Position numbers and translations under genes: made by a program
The notes under the pieces: model-generated
Told to the model about the DNA's origin: nothing
The model's input: the letters and a program-made list of their open reading frames with translations, nothing else
Database searches by the model: none
Assembly (NCBI GenBank): GCA_946408345.1
Contig: CAMJRR010000018.1
Coordinates: 1 to 52,455, forward strand
From: an uncultured Bacteroidales bacterium
Lineage (GTDB): Bacteria; Bacteroidota; Bacteroidia; Bacteroidales; F082
DNA length: 52,455 bases
Reading direction: 5' to 3'
Shown here: piece by piece, positions 33,661-41,176 of the stretch
Numbering within the stretch: the stretch's first letter is position 1
Layout: each line of letters begins with the position of its first letter

Positions 33661-33755
33661 TATGACTTGTGACTGTGACCTGGTAAGGCTGTTAGCAATT
33701 AGCTGACGGCTAAAAGCTAACAGCCTACCCAAAGTGGTCATGGCCAATGGTCATA
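33661..33755. repeat. Inverted repeat, family B, copy 3, with nested hairpin
   Basis: The outer arms TATGACTTGTGACTGTGACC and GGTCATGG...GGTCATA are imperfectly inverse. Inside is a perfect 10-bp pair AGGCTGTTAG (33686-33695) and CTAACAGCCT (33717-33726). It follows the stop of the 95-aa gene by 30 bp. Confidence 0.65.
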
Positions 33756-33849
33756 GTTTTATAAGTCCCGAAGTCCCGTGTCCCGAAGTTAAAAATATTG
33801 CAGTTTAATTCCGAACAGATACTTAAAAAAACAATAAATTCTTAATACT

Positions 33850-35583
33850 ATGAGAAAAGCATTGTTTACGATGATGTGTCTTGCCGCGATGCTGGCAGCA
33901 GGCACGGGCTTGAAGGCCCAGGAGATAACCATTACCTTGGAGCCCGGCTGGAACTGGATCAGCTACACCAACTCTGCGCCTATGCAGGTTGGCGACGCCT
34001 TGGGCGGTTTTGTCCCGATGGAGGGCGACATCATCCAGGCGCAACGGAGCAACACCCAATACAGAGGCGGACACTGGAGGGGCGGCCTCACCCAATTTGT
34101 GCCCGGACGGGGCTACAAGTACTACTCCTCGCGCACCGAGAATGTCGAGCTTGTCTTTGCGCAAGCCCCTTCCACCTCCGTTGTGACGGCCATGCCGACC
34201 GACATTACCGCCACAAGTGCGGTGGTGGGCGGCACTGTGACGCTACCCGAGGGCACTCACGTGTTCCTGCGCGGTGTGTGTTGGGGCACGGCACCGAGCC
34301 CCGACATCGACGGTGACCACACCACCGAGGGGACGGGCATAGGCAGCTTCAGCGGCACGCTCGAAGGCCTGAACCCGAACACGACCTATTTTGTGCGCGC
34401 CTATGCGGTCTCTGACCACGGCCTGTCCTACGGCAACGAGCTGAGCTTCACGACCCTGAGCGGCATCCCCGTGGTGACTACCGCCGAGGTGTCCGATGTC
34501 ACGGGCAACAGCGCCCTCTGCGGCGGCACGGTGACCGACGGCGGCGGCCTCGAAATCACCGCCCGGGGCGTGTGCTGGAGCACCAGCCCCAACCCGACCT
34601 TGAACGACAGCCACACCACCGACGGCACGGGCACGGGCAGCTTCACCAGCAGCCTGACCGGCCTGAACGCCAGCACCACCTACTATGTGCGTGCCTACGC
34701 CTCCAACAGCTTGGTGACGATTTACGGCGGCGAGCAGAGCTTCACCACCGAGGCAGGAGGCGGCAGCGGAGGCGACGCTCCCACGGGAGCCATTGACGGC
34801 AAGTTTACCATAAATGCCGATGGCGACCAAGTCTATTTCTCGCAAGGCAACCTGCAATACATTGGCAGTGCCAGTACGCCTTACTGGAAGTTTGCCGACA
34901 ACCAATGGGATATTCTTGGCTACACCACGGGCCAGCACGGCAGCAGCAGCCAGAACGTTGACCGAGACCTCTTCGGCTGGGGCACGAGCGGCTACAACCA
35001 CGGAGCCAATTGCTACCAGCCTTGGAGCATCAGCTCCAACTATAGCGACTACTACGCCTACGGTGCATACACTAACGACCTCAACGACGGCAACGGCCAG
35101 GCCGACTGGGGTTACAATCCGATAAGCAACGGCGGCAACCAGGCCAACCAGTGGAGAACCTTGACCCAACCTGAGTGGGCTTATGTCTTCAATACTCGCA
35201 CAACGAACTCAGGCATCCGCTATGCCAAGGCTAAGGTGAACGATAGAAATGGTGTAATCCTGCTACCCGACGACTGGAGCAGCGACACCTACAGTTTGAG
35301 CAACTCCAATACATACGATGCCAGATACAGCAGCAATACTATCTCAGCCTCGCAATGGAACACCTTGGAGCAAGCCGGAGCGGTCTTCCTGCCGGCTGCG
35401 GGCGACCGCGGCGGGACTTCGGTCACCGATGTGGGCAGCATCGGCAACTACTGGTCGGCCTCGTACTACGATAGCCCCTGCGCGCGCTACGTGTACTTCA
35501 TCGACACGTACCTCAACACTGACGACATCATCAACCGATGCGTCGGTCACAGTGTGCGCCTCGTTGCCCCTGCCGAGAATTAG
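33850..35583 (+). CDS. FISUMP surface protein with W-rich module and two Fn3-like domains
   Basis: This 577-aa protein has a signal peptide (RKALFTMMCLAAMLAAGTGL). One copy of a W-rich module (about 25-103: LEPGWNWISYTNSAPM, FVPGRGYKYYSS) is followed by two Fn3-like domains (about 108-200 and 205-300), a Gly-rich linker and a FISUMP domain (about 312-577: DLFGWGTSGYNHGA, GQADWGYN, GVILLPDDWSS). The last 45 residues (from YWSASYYDSPCARYVYF) carry mainly NNC codons at positions that vary among the paralogs and keep the SVRLV end. This is the pattern of a DGR variable region with a C-type-lectin fold. A MutS-like DGR accessory-type ORF lies downstream. Ligand binding at the cell surface is likely. 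Confidence 0.85.
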   Translation: MRKALFTMMCLAAMLAAGTGLKAQEITITLEPGWNWISYTNSAPMQVGDALGGFVPMEGDIIQAQRSNTQYRGGHWRGGLTQFVPGRGYKYYSSRTENVELVFAQAPSTSVVTAMPTDITATSAVVGGTVTLPEGTHVFLRGVCWGTAPSPDIDGDHTTEGTGIGSFSGTLEGLNPNTTYFVRAYAVSDHGLSYGNELSFTTLSGIPVVTTAEVSDVTGNSALCGGTVTDGGGLEITARGVCWSTSPNPTLNDSHTTDGTGTGSFTSSLTGLNASTTYYVRAYASNSLVTIYGGEQSFTTEAGGGSGGDAPTGAIDGKFTINADGDQVYFSQGNLQYIGSASTPYWKFADNQWDILGYTTGQHGSSSQNVDRDLFGWGTSGYNHGANCYQPWSISSNYSDYYAYGAYTNDLNDGNGQADWGYNPISNGGNQANQWRTLTQPEWAYVFNTRTTNSGIRYAKAKVNDRNGVILLPDDWSSDTYSLSNSNTYDARYSSNTISASQWNTLEQAGAVFLPAAGDRGGTSVTDVGSIGNYWSASYYDSPCARYVYFIDTYLNTDDIINRCVGHSVRLVAPAEN

Positions 35584-35610
35584 TTTCATATGTCGGCAGA
35601 GGCGAGGCAA

Positions 35611-35696
35611 CGTGATGTCGGTGGCGCAGTGGGCCGGGGCGCGCACCGAAGCGCGCCGGCGGCACACTGCGTTGCCGACATCACGCCCCATTTTTT
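35611..35696 (+). terminator. Large GC-rich hairpin with T-run after the FISUMP gene
   Basis: Arms of about 34 bp (35611-35644 and 35651-35685) share CGTGATGTCGG, GCAGTG and GCGCGC in inverse order with a few mismatches and a 6-bp loop. CATTTTTTGG follows. It is the strongest hairpin in the window and lies 27 bp after the stop codon. Confidence 0.75.
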
Positions 35697-35724
35697 GGCT
35701 TGCATAATAAAACAATAGATTAGT

Positions 35725-35922
35725 ATGGCAAATACAATTGAAATACTTGAGATAGAGAGGAAAAGGATTGATACTGGCGATTTCGCAACGATTCATTTGT
35801 TTGTCGAGGGATCTTTTTACCGCGCCTACGAATGGAGCGCGTGGCTGTGTGTTCGTTATTGCGCTGAACTTAAGGTTACACATCGTTTGCTGAAGGGCGG
35901 TGAGTGGGGTGCTCTCTGCTGA
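35725..35922 (+). CDS. Short MutS N-terminal-like protein (DGR accessory type), probably truncated
   Basis: This gene encodes 65 aa. The core FATIHLFVEGSFYRAYEWSA, then WLCVRYCAELKVTHRLLKG, matches what I know of the MutS-like (MSL) small proteins encoded beside diversity-generating retroelement targets in Bacteroidota; the F-x-R-A-Y part corresponds to the MutS mismatch-recognition region. Such proteins usually continue for several dozen residues (a segment like VVFVGFP), but here the frame ends quickly (GEWGALC), so it is probably truncated or frame-disrupted. It lies 141 bp after a FISUMP gene with a variable-looking end. No reverse transcriptase gene follows: a terminator and a family A repeat come next. 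Confidence 0.55.
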   Translation: MANTIEILEIERKRIDTGDFATIHLFVEGSFYRAYEWSAWLCVRYCAELKVTHRLLKGGEWGALC

Positions 35923-35954
35923 CAGTGAACCTAAGTCAAGGGCGTTAGTTTTGT

Positions 35955-35991
35955 GGAGACATGCTATTTGGGCGTGTCTCCATTTTTTTTT
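35955..35991 (+). terminator. Rho-independent terminator after the MutS-like ORF
   Basis: The stem GGAGACA (35955-35961) and TGTCTCC (35975-35981) with a 13-bp loop is followed by nine T. It closes the FISUMP/MutS-like unit. Confidence 0.8.
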
Positions 35992-36018
35992 GTGCCGTCT
36001 TTTCAGCCGCTTTGCGCC

Positions 36019-36124
36019 GCTTCGCTTCGCGTCATTGCGAGGAGGAACGACGAAGCAATCTAGTGGACCAAGCTTATGAATAATTGTCTGGATTGCTTCG
36101 TGCCTCGCAAAGACGCGAAGCGGG
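36019..36124. repeat. Palindromic repeat family A, copy 6
   Basis: GCTTCGCGTCATTGCGAGGA at the left and CCTCGCAAAGACGCGAAGC at the right are inverse, with CGAAGCAATCTAG and CTGGATTGCTTCG inside. It lies immediately upstream of the truncated ATPase gene, whose missing 5' part it may mark. Confidence 0.8.
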
Positions 36125-36191
36125 TCCGGGTGCAAAGCCCAGTAATGTGCGTCGCATAGTTCCCTCGTCGCTTCGCGCCTGACAGCCGCTT

Positions 36192-36791
36192 TGCGTCATC
36201 CTTACCTCCAATATCTACAAGCCTGTCTTGATGAAGCAACTTTTTGAGCTGGGTTGCTCATATTCTGCCGAATTGTTGTCGCTCACCAAGGCCTTGGGAC
36301 AATTACAAGATGCTGGTAATGTTACCACATTGTCCTCTTATTTGAATATCCTTGACCAATGCCACCTGTTGACAGGCTTGCAGAAGTATGCCAATGATGA
36401 AGCCCGCCGATACCAGTCTGTCCCTAAATATCAGGTTTACAACAACGCATTGCTAACGGCATACAAAGGTACGACATTCGAAAAAGACAGGACTGACACC
36501 ACAAAATGGGGCAGGTGGGTCGAATCCGCTGTTGGCGCTTATCTGGTTGGAGGAGCCGAAAAAGGGGAATATAAGGTGTGTTATTGGCATGGGCGTTCCG
36601 ATGAGGTCGATTTTATCTTGGTAAGAAAGGGCGAAGCTGTCGCTATGGAGGTAAAGAGTGGTCGACGTGGAATGAATAGCGGTCTGCCCACTTTTTATGA
36701 ACGCTTTCGTCCCCGACGTGCTCTTGTCATCGGCACCGATGGGATTCCTTTTCCTGAGTTTTTCCAAATGAATATGGAAGATTTGTTCTAA
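36192..36791 (+). pseudogene. 5'-truncated ATPase gene, DUF4143 part only
   Basis: The remaining frame encodes the C-terminal half of an AAA_14/DUF4143 type ATP-binding protein: SNIYKPVLMKQLFELGCSYS, LGQLQDAGNVTTLSSYLNIL, WGRWVESAVGAYL, and the nuclease-like end DEVDFIL...AMEVKSGRRG, a PD-(D/E)XK-like motif. Family similarity is already visible at NIYKPVL, upstream of the TTG/ATG at 36228-36233, so the gene once continued further 5'. The whole N-terminal ATPase with its Walker motifs is missing and repeat sequence stands in its place. An internal start could still produce the 187-aa remainder, but function is doubtful. Confidence 0.8.
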
Positions 36792-36829
36792 AAAAATGAT
36801 TTTATTGTATGGTCAATCAAAAAAAAACC

Positions 36830-36837
36830 TATCTTTG
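36830..36837 (+). promoter_or_regulatory. Promoter -7 box of rpsA
   Basis: TATCTTTG matches TAnnTTTG and is followed by CAGCCC; a TTG lies at 36805-36807, about 22 bp upstream. This is the cleanest promoter next to a housekeeping gene here and lies 152 bp before the rpsA start. Confidence 0.75.
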
Positions 36838-36989
36838 CAGCCCAAATCGAAAGATTCAACGAAGTTAATTTAAGCCGCTATCCAGATGGGTTGAAAAACC
36901 AGCGGTTTGAGTTGAAAATCAAAAGTTTAACCTCCTCGTGGCGGGTTTCTGGAACGCCAGCGGGTACAATTCAAACACATTAATTATTT
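36838..36989 (+). promoter_or_regulatory. Long rpsA leader, possibly structured
   Basis: A leader of about 145 nt separates the promoter box from the start codon. It contains a pairable AAGCCGCT...AGCGGTTT (about 36872-36910) and GCGGGTTTCTGGAACGCC, then GCGGG direct repeats. Ribosomal protein S1 often represses its own mRNA, so an autoregulatory leader is plausible but not shown. Confidence 0.4.
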
Positions 36990-38870
36990 ATGGCAGAAAA
37001 CGAAAACATCATCAACGAGGCTATGCCAGCAGAAGAAAAGCCAGTTGAAAAGAAAGTCAGAACTCCAAGACCGAAACCGGTTCCCGCCGAAGATTTCGAT
37101 TGGACTTCATCACACAAAAAGTTCGACAACTACTCAGCTGACGAACGCGCAAAGCTTGAAGAGAAGTATGCAGGCACAATGAGCCAAGTGGCTGACCACG
37201 AGGTTATCGAAGGCACAGTCGTTGCCATCACCGAACGCGAAGTGGTCGTCAACATCGGCTTTAAGTCGGATGGTGTTATTCCCGTCGCTGAGTTCCGCAC
37301 CAATCCCAACCTGAAGGTGGGCGACAAGGTGGAAGTCTACGTTGAGAATCAAGAAGGTCCCAATGGCCAACTCATCCTTTCTCACAAGAAAGCACAGTTG
37401 CTTAAGTCATGGGACCGCGTCAACGAAGCCTACGAAAGCGGCGAAATCGTCAACGGTTATGTCAAGAGCCGCACCAAGGGTGGCCTCATCGTCGAAGTGT
37501 TCGGCCTCGAAGCCTTCCTGCCCGGTTCGCAAATCGACGTCAAGCCCATTCGCGACTACGACGTGTTTGTTGACAGCGTGATGGAATTCAAAGTCGTGAA
37601 GATCAACCAAGAGTTCAAGAACGTGGTTGTGTCTCACAAAGCCCTCATCGAGGACGAACTCGAAGCCCAGAAGGCCGAGATCATCAGCAAGCTCGAGAAG
37701 GGTCAGATCCTCGAAGGCGTGGTCAAGAACATCACCAGCTACGGTGTGTTCATCGACCTCGGTGGCGTCGACGGTCTCATCCACATCACCGACCTCAGCT
37801 GGGGCCGCATCACGCACCCCGAAGAGGTGGTCAAGTTGGACGAGAAGATCAAGGTCGTCATCCTCGACTTCGACGACAACAAGAAACGTATTGCCTTGGG
37901 TCTCAAGCAGCTCACTCCTCATCCGTGGGATGCCCTCGACGAGAACCTCAAGGTGGGCGACACTGTCAAGGGTAAGGTCGTCGTCATCGCCGACTACGGT
38001 GCGTTCGTCGAGATCGCTCCTGGCGTTGAAGGCCTCATCCACGTGTCCGAGATGTCATGGAGCCAACACCTCCGCAGCGCCCAGGACTTCCTGAAGGTGG
38101 GCGACGAGGTGGAAGCCAAAGTCTTGACCCTCGACCGCGAGGAGCGCAAGATGAGCCTCGGCATGAAGCAGCTGATGCCCGACCCGTGGGCCAACATCAC
38201 CGACCGCTATCCGATTGGTTCGAAGCACACCGCCACCGTGCGTAACTTCACCAACTTCGGTATCTTCGTCGAACTCGAAGAAGGCGTCGACGGCCTGATC
38301 CACATCAGCGACCTCAGCTGGTCGAAGAAGATCAAGCACCCGGCCGAATTCACCAAGGTTGGCGAGACCATCGATGTCGTCGTTCTCGACGTCGACCAGG
38401 AGAACCGCCGCCTCAGCCTCGGCCACAAGCAACTCGAAGAGAATCCTTGGGATGTGTTTGAAACCGTCTTCACCGTCGGTTCCATGCACCAAGGCACCGT
38501 CATCAGCGCTAACGACAAGGGCGCCGTGGTCAGCCTGCCTTACGGCGTGGAAGGCTTCTGCCCCAGCCGCTACATGAAGAAGGAAGACGGCACCAACGCC
38601 AAGGTTGACGACAGCCTCGAGTTCAAGGTCCTTGAGTTCAACAAGGAAAGCAAGAAGATCATCCTCGCCCTGCCTAAGGTAGAGGAAGAGAAGGAAGCTC
38701 CTGCCAAGAGCGCAGAGGAAAAGGCCGCTGAAAAGGCAGCCAAGCAAGCCAAGCGCACTGTGAAGGAAATCAATGACAACATTGAGCACAGCACCCTCGG
38801 CGACCTCGAAGTCCTCGCTGGCTTGAAGGAAAACCTTGAGAAGCAAGAGAAAGCCCAGAAAGGCGAATAA
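36990..38870 (+). CDS. rpsA: 30S ribosomal protein S1
   Basis: This 626-aa protein binds mRNA on the small ribosomal subunit and supports translation initiation. Six S1 (OB-fold) domains follow each other at about 70-140, 155-225, 240-310, 325-395, 412-482 and 498-565, with characteristic segments such as GVFIDLGGVDGLIHITDLSW and GIFVELEEGVDGLIHISDLS. The N-terminal extension is acidic/basic (MAENENIINEAMPAEEKPVE) and the C-terminal tail is lysine/alanine-rich, as in Bacteroidota S1 proteins. Codon use is strongly biased to C-ending codons, as expected for a highly expressed gene and unlike the AT-rich modules nearby. A terminator lies 24 bp after the stop. Confidence 0.96.
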   Translation: MAENENIINEAMPAEEKPVEKKVRTPRPKPVPAEDFDWTSSHKKFDNYSADERAKLEEKYAGTMSQVADHEVIEGTVVAITEREVVVNIGFKSDGVIPVAEFRTNPNLKVGDKVEVYVENQEGPNGQLILSHKKAQLLKSWDRVNEAYESGEIVNGYVKSRTKGGLIVEVFGLEAFLPGSQIDVKPIRDYDVFVDSVMEFKVVKINQEFKNVVVSHKALIEDELEAQKAEIISKLEKGQILEGVVKNITSYGVFIDLGGVDGLIHITDLSWGRITHPEEVVKLDEKIKVVILDFDDNKKRIALGLKQLTPHPWDALDENLKVGDTVKGKVVVIADYGAFVEIAPGVEGLIHVSEMSWSQHLRSAQDFLKVGDEVEAKVLTLDREERKMSLGMKQLMPDPWANITDRYPIGSKHTATVRNFTNFGIFVELEEGVDGLIHISDLSWSKKIKHPAEFTKVGETIDVVVLDVDQENRRLSLGHKQLEENPWDVFETVFTVGSMHQGTVISANDKGAVVSLPYGVEGFCPSRYMKKEDGTNAKVDDSLEFKVLEFNKESKKIILALPKVEEEKEAPAKSAEEKAAEKAAKQAKRTVKEINDNIEHSTLGDLEVLAGLKENLEKQEKAQKGE

Positions 38871-38893
38871 TTGCTTCACTTGCTGAAAGCAAA

Positions 38894-38926
38894 AACGACC
38901 GCTCTCGTTGGAGGGCGGTCGTTTTT
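38894..38926. terminator. Bidirectional terminator between rpsA and the ATPase/nuclease gene
   Basis: The stem AACGACCGC (38894-38902) and GCGGTCGTT (38915-38923) is followed by T on the + strand and preceded by A (T on the - strand). It lies between two convergent genes and can serve both. Confidence 0.88.
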
Positions 38927-38942
38927 TGGTTTTTGGATTGTG

Positions 38943-40490
38943 CTAAGGAATCATCTTCCATTCCTCAATCCGCCGCGTAGTGGAGGAGAAATTCACACCG
39001 ATTTTATAGAGTTTGCGCGAATCCATTTCAAAAGGCTTGGCATATTGCTTTTCCTCAATCTGCGCCAAAGCCTCATCCACCGATTTGTCAATCTTAAACT
39101 CGAAGATGTAGATGTAGTCTTTCGTTTGGACAAGCATATCCATACGACCGTCGCTGGTGTGGCGTTCCACATCGACATAGAAGCCCAACATCTTGAAAAC
39201 CACATAGACCACATTGTGAAAATAGAGTTCCGCATCGCCCGCAATCTGGTAATGTTGGTCGGCAAACATGGAATCGAGGCGTGACATGAACTTTTCGGGT
39301 TGGCCGGCTTCAATTTCGAGGACGAAATTCTTGATAAAGCAAGCCGATTGCTCGACCCTGACTGGGGCATAATACCTGAAGAGGAATCTAGTGAAACCGT
39401 GCTCCACCTCGCCATTAGGAAAGCCTAAGTGATAAGTCATGAAACGGGGATTGTAGTTTTTGATGGTCAGGTAACCGCTTTGGTAGAGGAGGGGCAGGGG
39501 ATTGGTATCGATAGCATCGAGGCTGCCAAGGAGGTCGGCAGTAACTTCATCGCGGGTCATGTTTTCCAACTCATAGTTGGTGTGTTTCAAGGTTTCCACG
39601 AGGAAAGTGGGTGTGCCCGTCTCGAACCAATAGTCCTTGAAACGCTGGACACTGAGGGCGTTTATCAAGCTGAAAGGATTGTACATGCCGACCGATTCTT
39701 CATTGAAATGGTAACCATCATAGTTCTCTTTCAATTTGGCGTAACACTCCTCTATGGTCAAATGGTTGGCTTCGGCCATCTGGGCAACTTCCTCGTCAAG
39801 GTGTTGGTGGATTTCCTTTTCGGTGATGCCACAGACTTCCGCGAAACGATAATCCAAGGAAATATCAATTAAGTTATTCAAGTCGCTGAAAATGCTAACT
39901 TTGGAAAACTTGGTCACGCCAGTGAAAAAGGCAAACTGAATGTAACTATCCATCGTTTTGGCTATGCCATAGAACGATTTCAGCATTTTCCTATAGTCGT
40001 TTTGGAGTGGCTCGTTTCCAATGGCTTCCAGCAATGGCTTGTCGTATTCATCTACCAAGATGACCACTTTTTGCCCCATTTTCTCGTATGCGCAGCGAAT
40101 AATAGCCTTGAATCGCTCCGATAAGGAAAAGCCATTGGGCTCGATGTCATAATCCTTTTCAAAGTACCGCAAATGTTCGTCTATGATCGAAACTAAACCC
40201 TCTGGATTTGTATAAAGACCTGTATTGAAGTCCAAATGAAACACCGGATAAACTTTCCAATCCTTCTCCAACTGCTCCAAAGCCAACCCTTTGAAGAGTT
40301 CCTTCTTCCCTTGGAAATAGGCCTCGAGGGTGGACAATAGCAGGCTTTTCCCGAAGCGGCGTGGACGGCTGAGGAAGTAGTAGCCTTGCGTTGAAACAAG
40401 GTGATGGACCAAGGCGGTCTTGTCTACATAAAGGAATCCGCTCTCGCGAAGTTTTTGGAAGTTCTGTATGCCTATAGGATATTTAGTCAT
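38943..40490 (-). CDS. AAA-ATPase-like protein with C-terminal PD-(D/E)XK nuclease domain
   Basis: This 515-aa protein is the only - strand gene in the window. The N-terminal AAA-ATPase-like domain has a phosphate-binding loop around RPRRFGKS (K48, S49) and a Walker B segment VVILVDEYDKP (D147, E148). The C-terminal PD-(D/E)XK-like nuclease core has D451, E464 and K466 (MDML...FEFK). This two-domain architecture is very common and multi-copy in Bacteroidota; its role is not settled, with suggestions including defence and mobile-element functions. It shares the overall ATPase-plus-nuclease idea with the truncated DUF4143 gene upstream but belongs to another family. The start codon lies 26 nt from a - strand TAATTTTG box. 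Confidence 0.88.
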   Translation of the reverse strand: MTKYPIGIQNFQKLRESGFLYVDKTALVHHLVSTQGYYFLSRPRRFGKSLLLSTLEAYFQGKKELFKGLALEQLEKDWKVYPVFHLDFNTGLYTNPEGLVSIIDEHLRYFEKDYDIEPNGFSLSERFKAIIRCAYEKMGQKVVILVDEYDKPLLEAIGNEPLQNDYRKMLKSFYGIAKTMDSYIQFAFFTGVTKFSKVSIFSDLNNLIDISLDYRFAEVCGITEKEIHQHLDEEVAQMAEANHLTIEECYAKLKENYDGYHFNEESVGMYNPFSLINALSVQRFKDYWFETGTPTFLVETLKHTNYELENMTRDEVTADLLGSLDAIDTNPLPLLYQSGYLTIKNYNPRFMTYHLGFPNGEVEHGFTRFLFRYYAPVRVEQSACFIKNFVLEIEAGQPEKFMSRLDSMFADQHYQIAGDAELYFHNVVYVVFKMLGFYVDVERHTSDGRMDMLVQTKDYIYIFEFKIDKSVDEALAQIEEKQYAKPFEMDSRKLYKIGVNFSSTTRRIEEWKMIP

Positions 40491-40516
40491 GACGCCCTAA
40501 TCTTGTATTCTGTCCG

Positions 40517-40524
40517 CAAAATTA
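40517..40524 (-). promoter_or_regulatory. Promoter -7 box of the ATPase/nuclease gene
   Basis: On the - strand this reads TAATTTTG, matching TAnnTTTG, 26 bp from the start codon. It is divergent from the HEPN promoter at 40705. Confidence 0.55.
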
Positions 40525-40704
40525 CAAAAAAACATTAAACTTGGCAGGTTGCTTTGTTTTTTCTTATTGCCCCCTAACAAATGTAATAAAATCTAACCAA
40601 TAAAACTGATGAGATAATAACCTCTCCTTAGACATATCTGATGAAATAGCTTTAGCTTAATATAAAATTTTCATTCATTCTGGTGCGTATTCAAAATAAG
40701 TTCC

Positions 40705-40712
40705 TATTTTTG
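40705..40712 (+). promoter_or_regulatory. Promoter -7 box of the HEPN/MNT pair
   Basis: TATTTTTG fits TAnnTTTG and lies 26 bp before the HEPN start codon. The 248-bp divergent gap otherwise holds only AT-rich sequence. Confidence 0.55.
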
Positions 40713-40738
40713 CCACATAATACAATAATTGAAAAGCA

Positions 40739-41176
40739 ATGGCCAGTGAGAGCAGAATGCAGAAATGGCTTGAAATCGTAGACCGTGACATTGATGCCGC
40801 TGAGTGGATGCAACAAGGTGGGCGATGGCTCTATGTGGCTTTTGAATGCCATCAGGCATTGGAGAAAGTCATCAAGGCATATTGGTGCGGTACACGAGAC
40901 GATGACCCTCCCTATTTGCATGATCATTGGCGTTTGTTGGAAGGTTGTGGGTTGATAGGCAAATTGAGCGACTCGCAGAAAGACTTCATTGAACAGATGA
41001 GCCCTATGTATATTGCAGCCCGCTACCCCGAGCATAAACAGCGCATAGCATTGGCCTTGAATGAACAGACCTGCCACAATATCGTCGAACAAACCAAGCA
41101 ATTCAAACAATGGATACTCCAAGAATACTCAGCCTTGATGAAGCCCTCCAACTCGTCAGACGCTACAAGCAACTGA
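40739..41176 (+). CDS. HEPN-domain protein (toxin-type partner of an MNT pair)
   Basis: This 145-aa, mainly helical protein has the HEPN pattern: WLEIVDRDIDAAEWMQQGGR, then YVAFECHQALEKVIKAYW, then YLHDHWRLLEGCGL, then AARYPEHKQRIALALNEQTC. HEPN proteins of this kind pair with a minimal nucleotidyltransferase encoded next to them; in studied systems the HEPN partner is an RNase or inert binder and the MNT partner modifies it. A canonical RX4-6H site is not obvious; RYPEH is the nearest candidate. The 3' end overlaps the MNT gene by 67 nt, an unusually long but typical HEPN/MNT overlap. Confidence 0.85.
   Translation: MASESRMQKWLEIVDRDIDAAEWMQQGGRWLYVAFECHQALEKVIKAYWCGTRDDDPPYLHDHWRLLEGCGLIGKLSDSQKDFIEQMSPMYIAARYPEHKQRIALALNEQTCHNIVEQTKQFKQWILQEYSALMKPSNSSDATSN

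Noticed and set aside
34243..35169. 308-aa open frame on the - strand opposite the FISUMP gene at 33850
   Set aside because: It is an Ala/Val/Gly-rich shadow of GC-rich Fn3/FISUMP coding sequence and has no start signal or family resemblance.
35584..36190. Search for a DGR template repeat or reverse transcriptase downstream of the FISUMP/MutS-like unit
   Set aside because: The stretch contains only a hairpin, the short ORF, a terminator and a palindromic repeat; no adenine-rich copy of the gene end and no RT motif were found.
38055..38879. Long open frame on the - strand opposite rpsA (274 aa), with another at 37407-38042
   Set aside because: They mirror the codon bias of rpsA (Leu/Val/Asp-rich strings) and have no domain features; rpsA is certain on the + strand.
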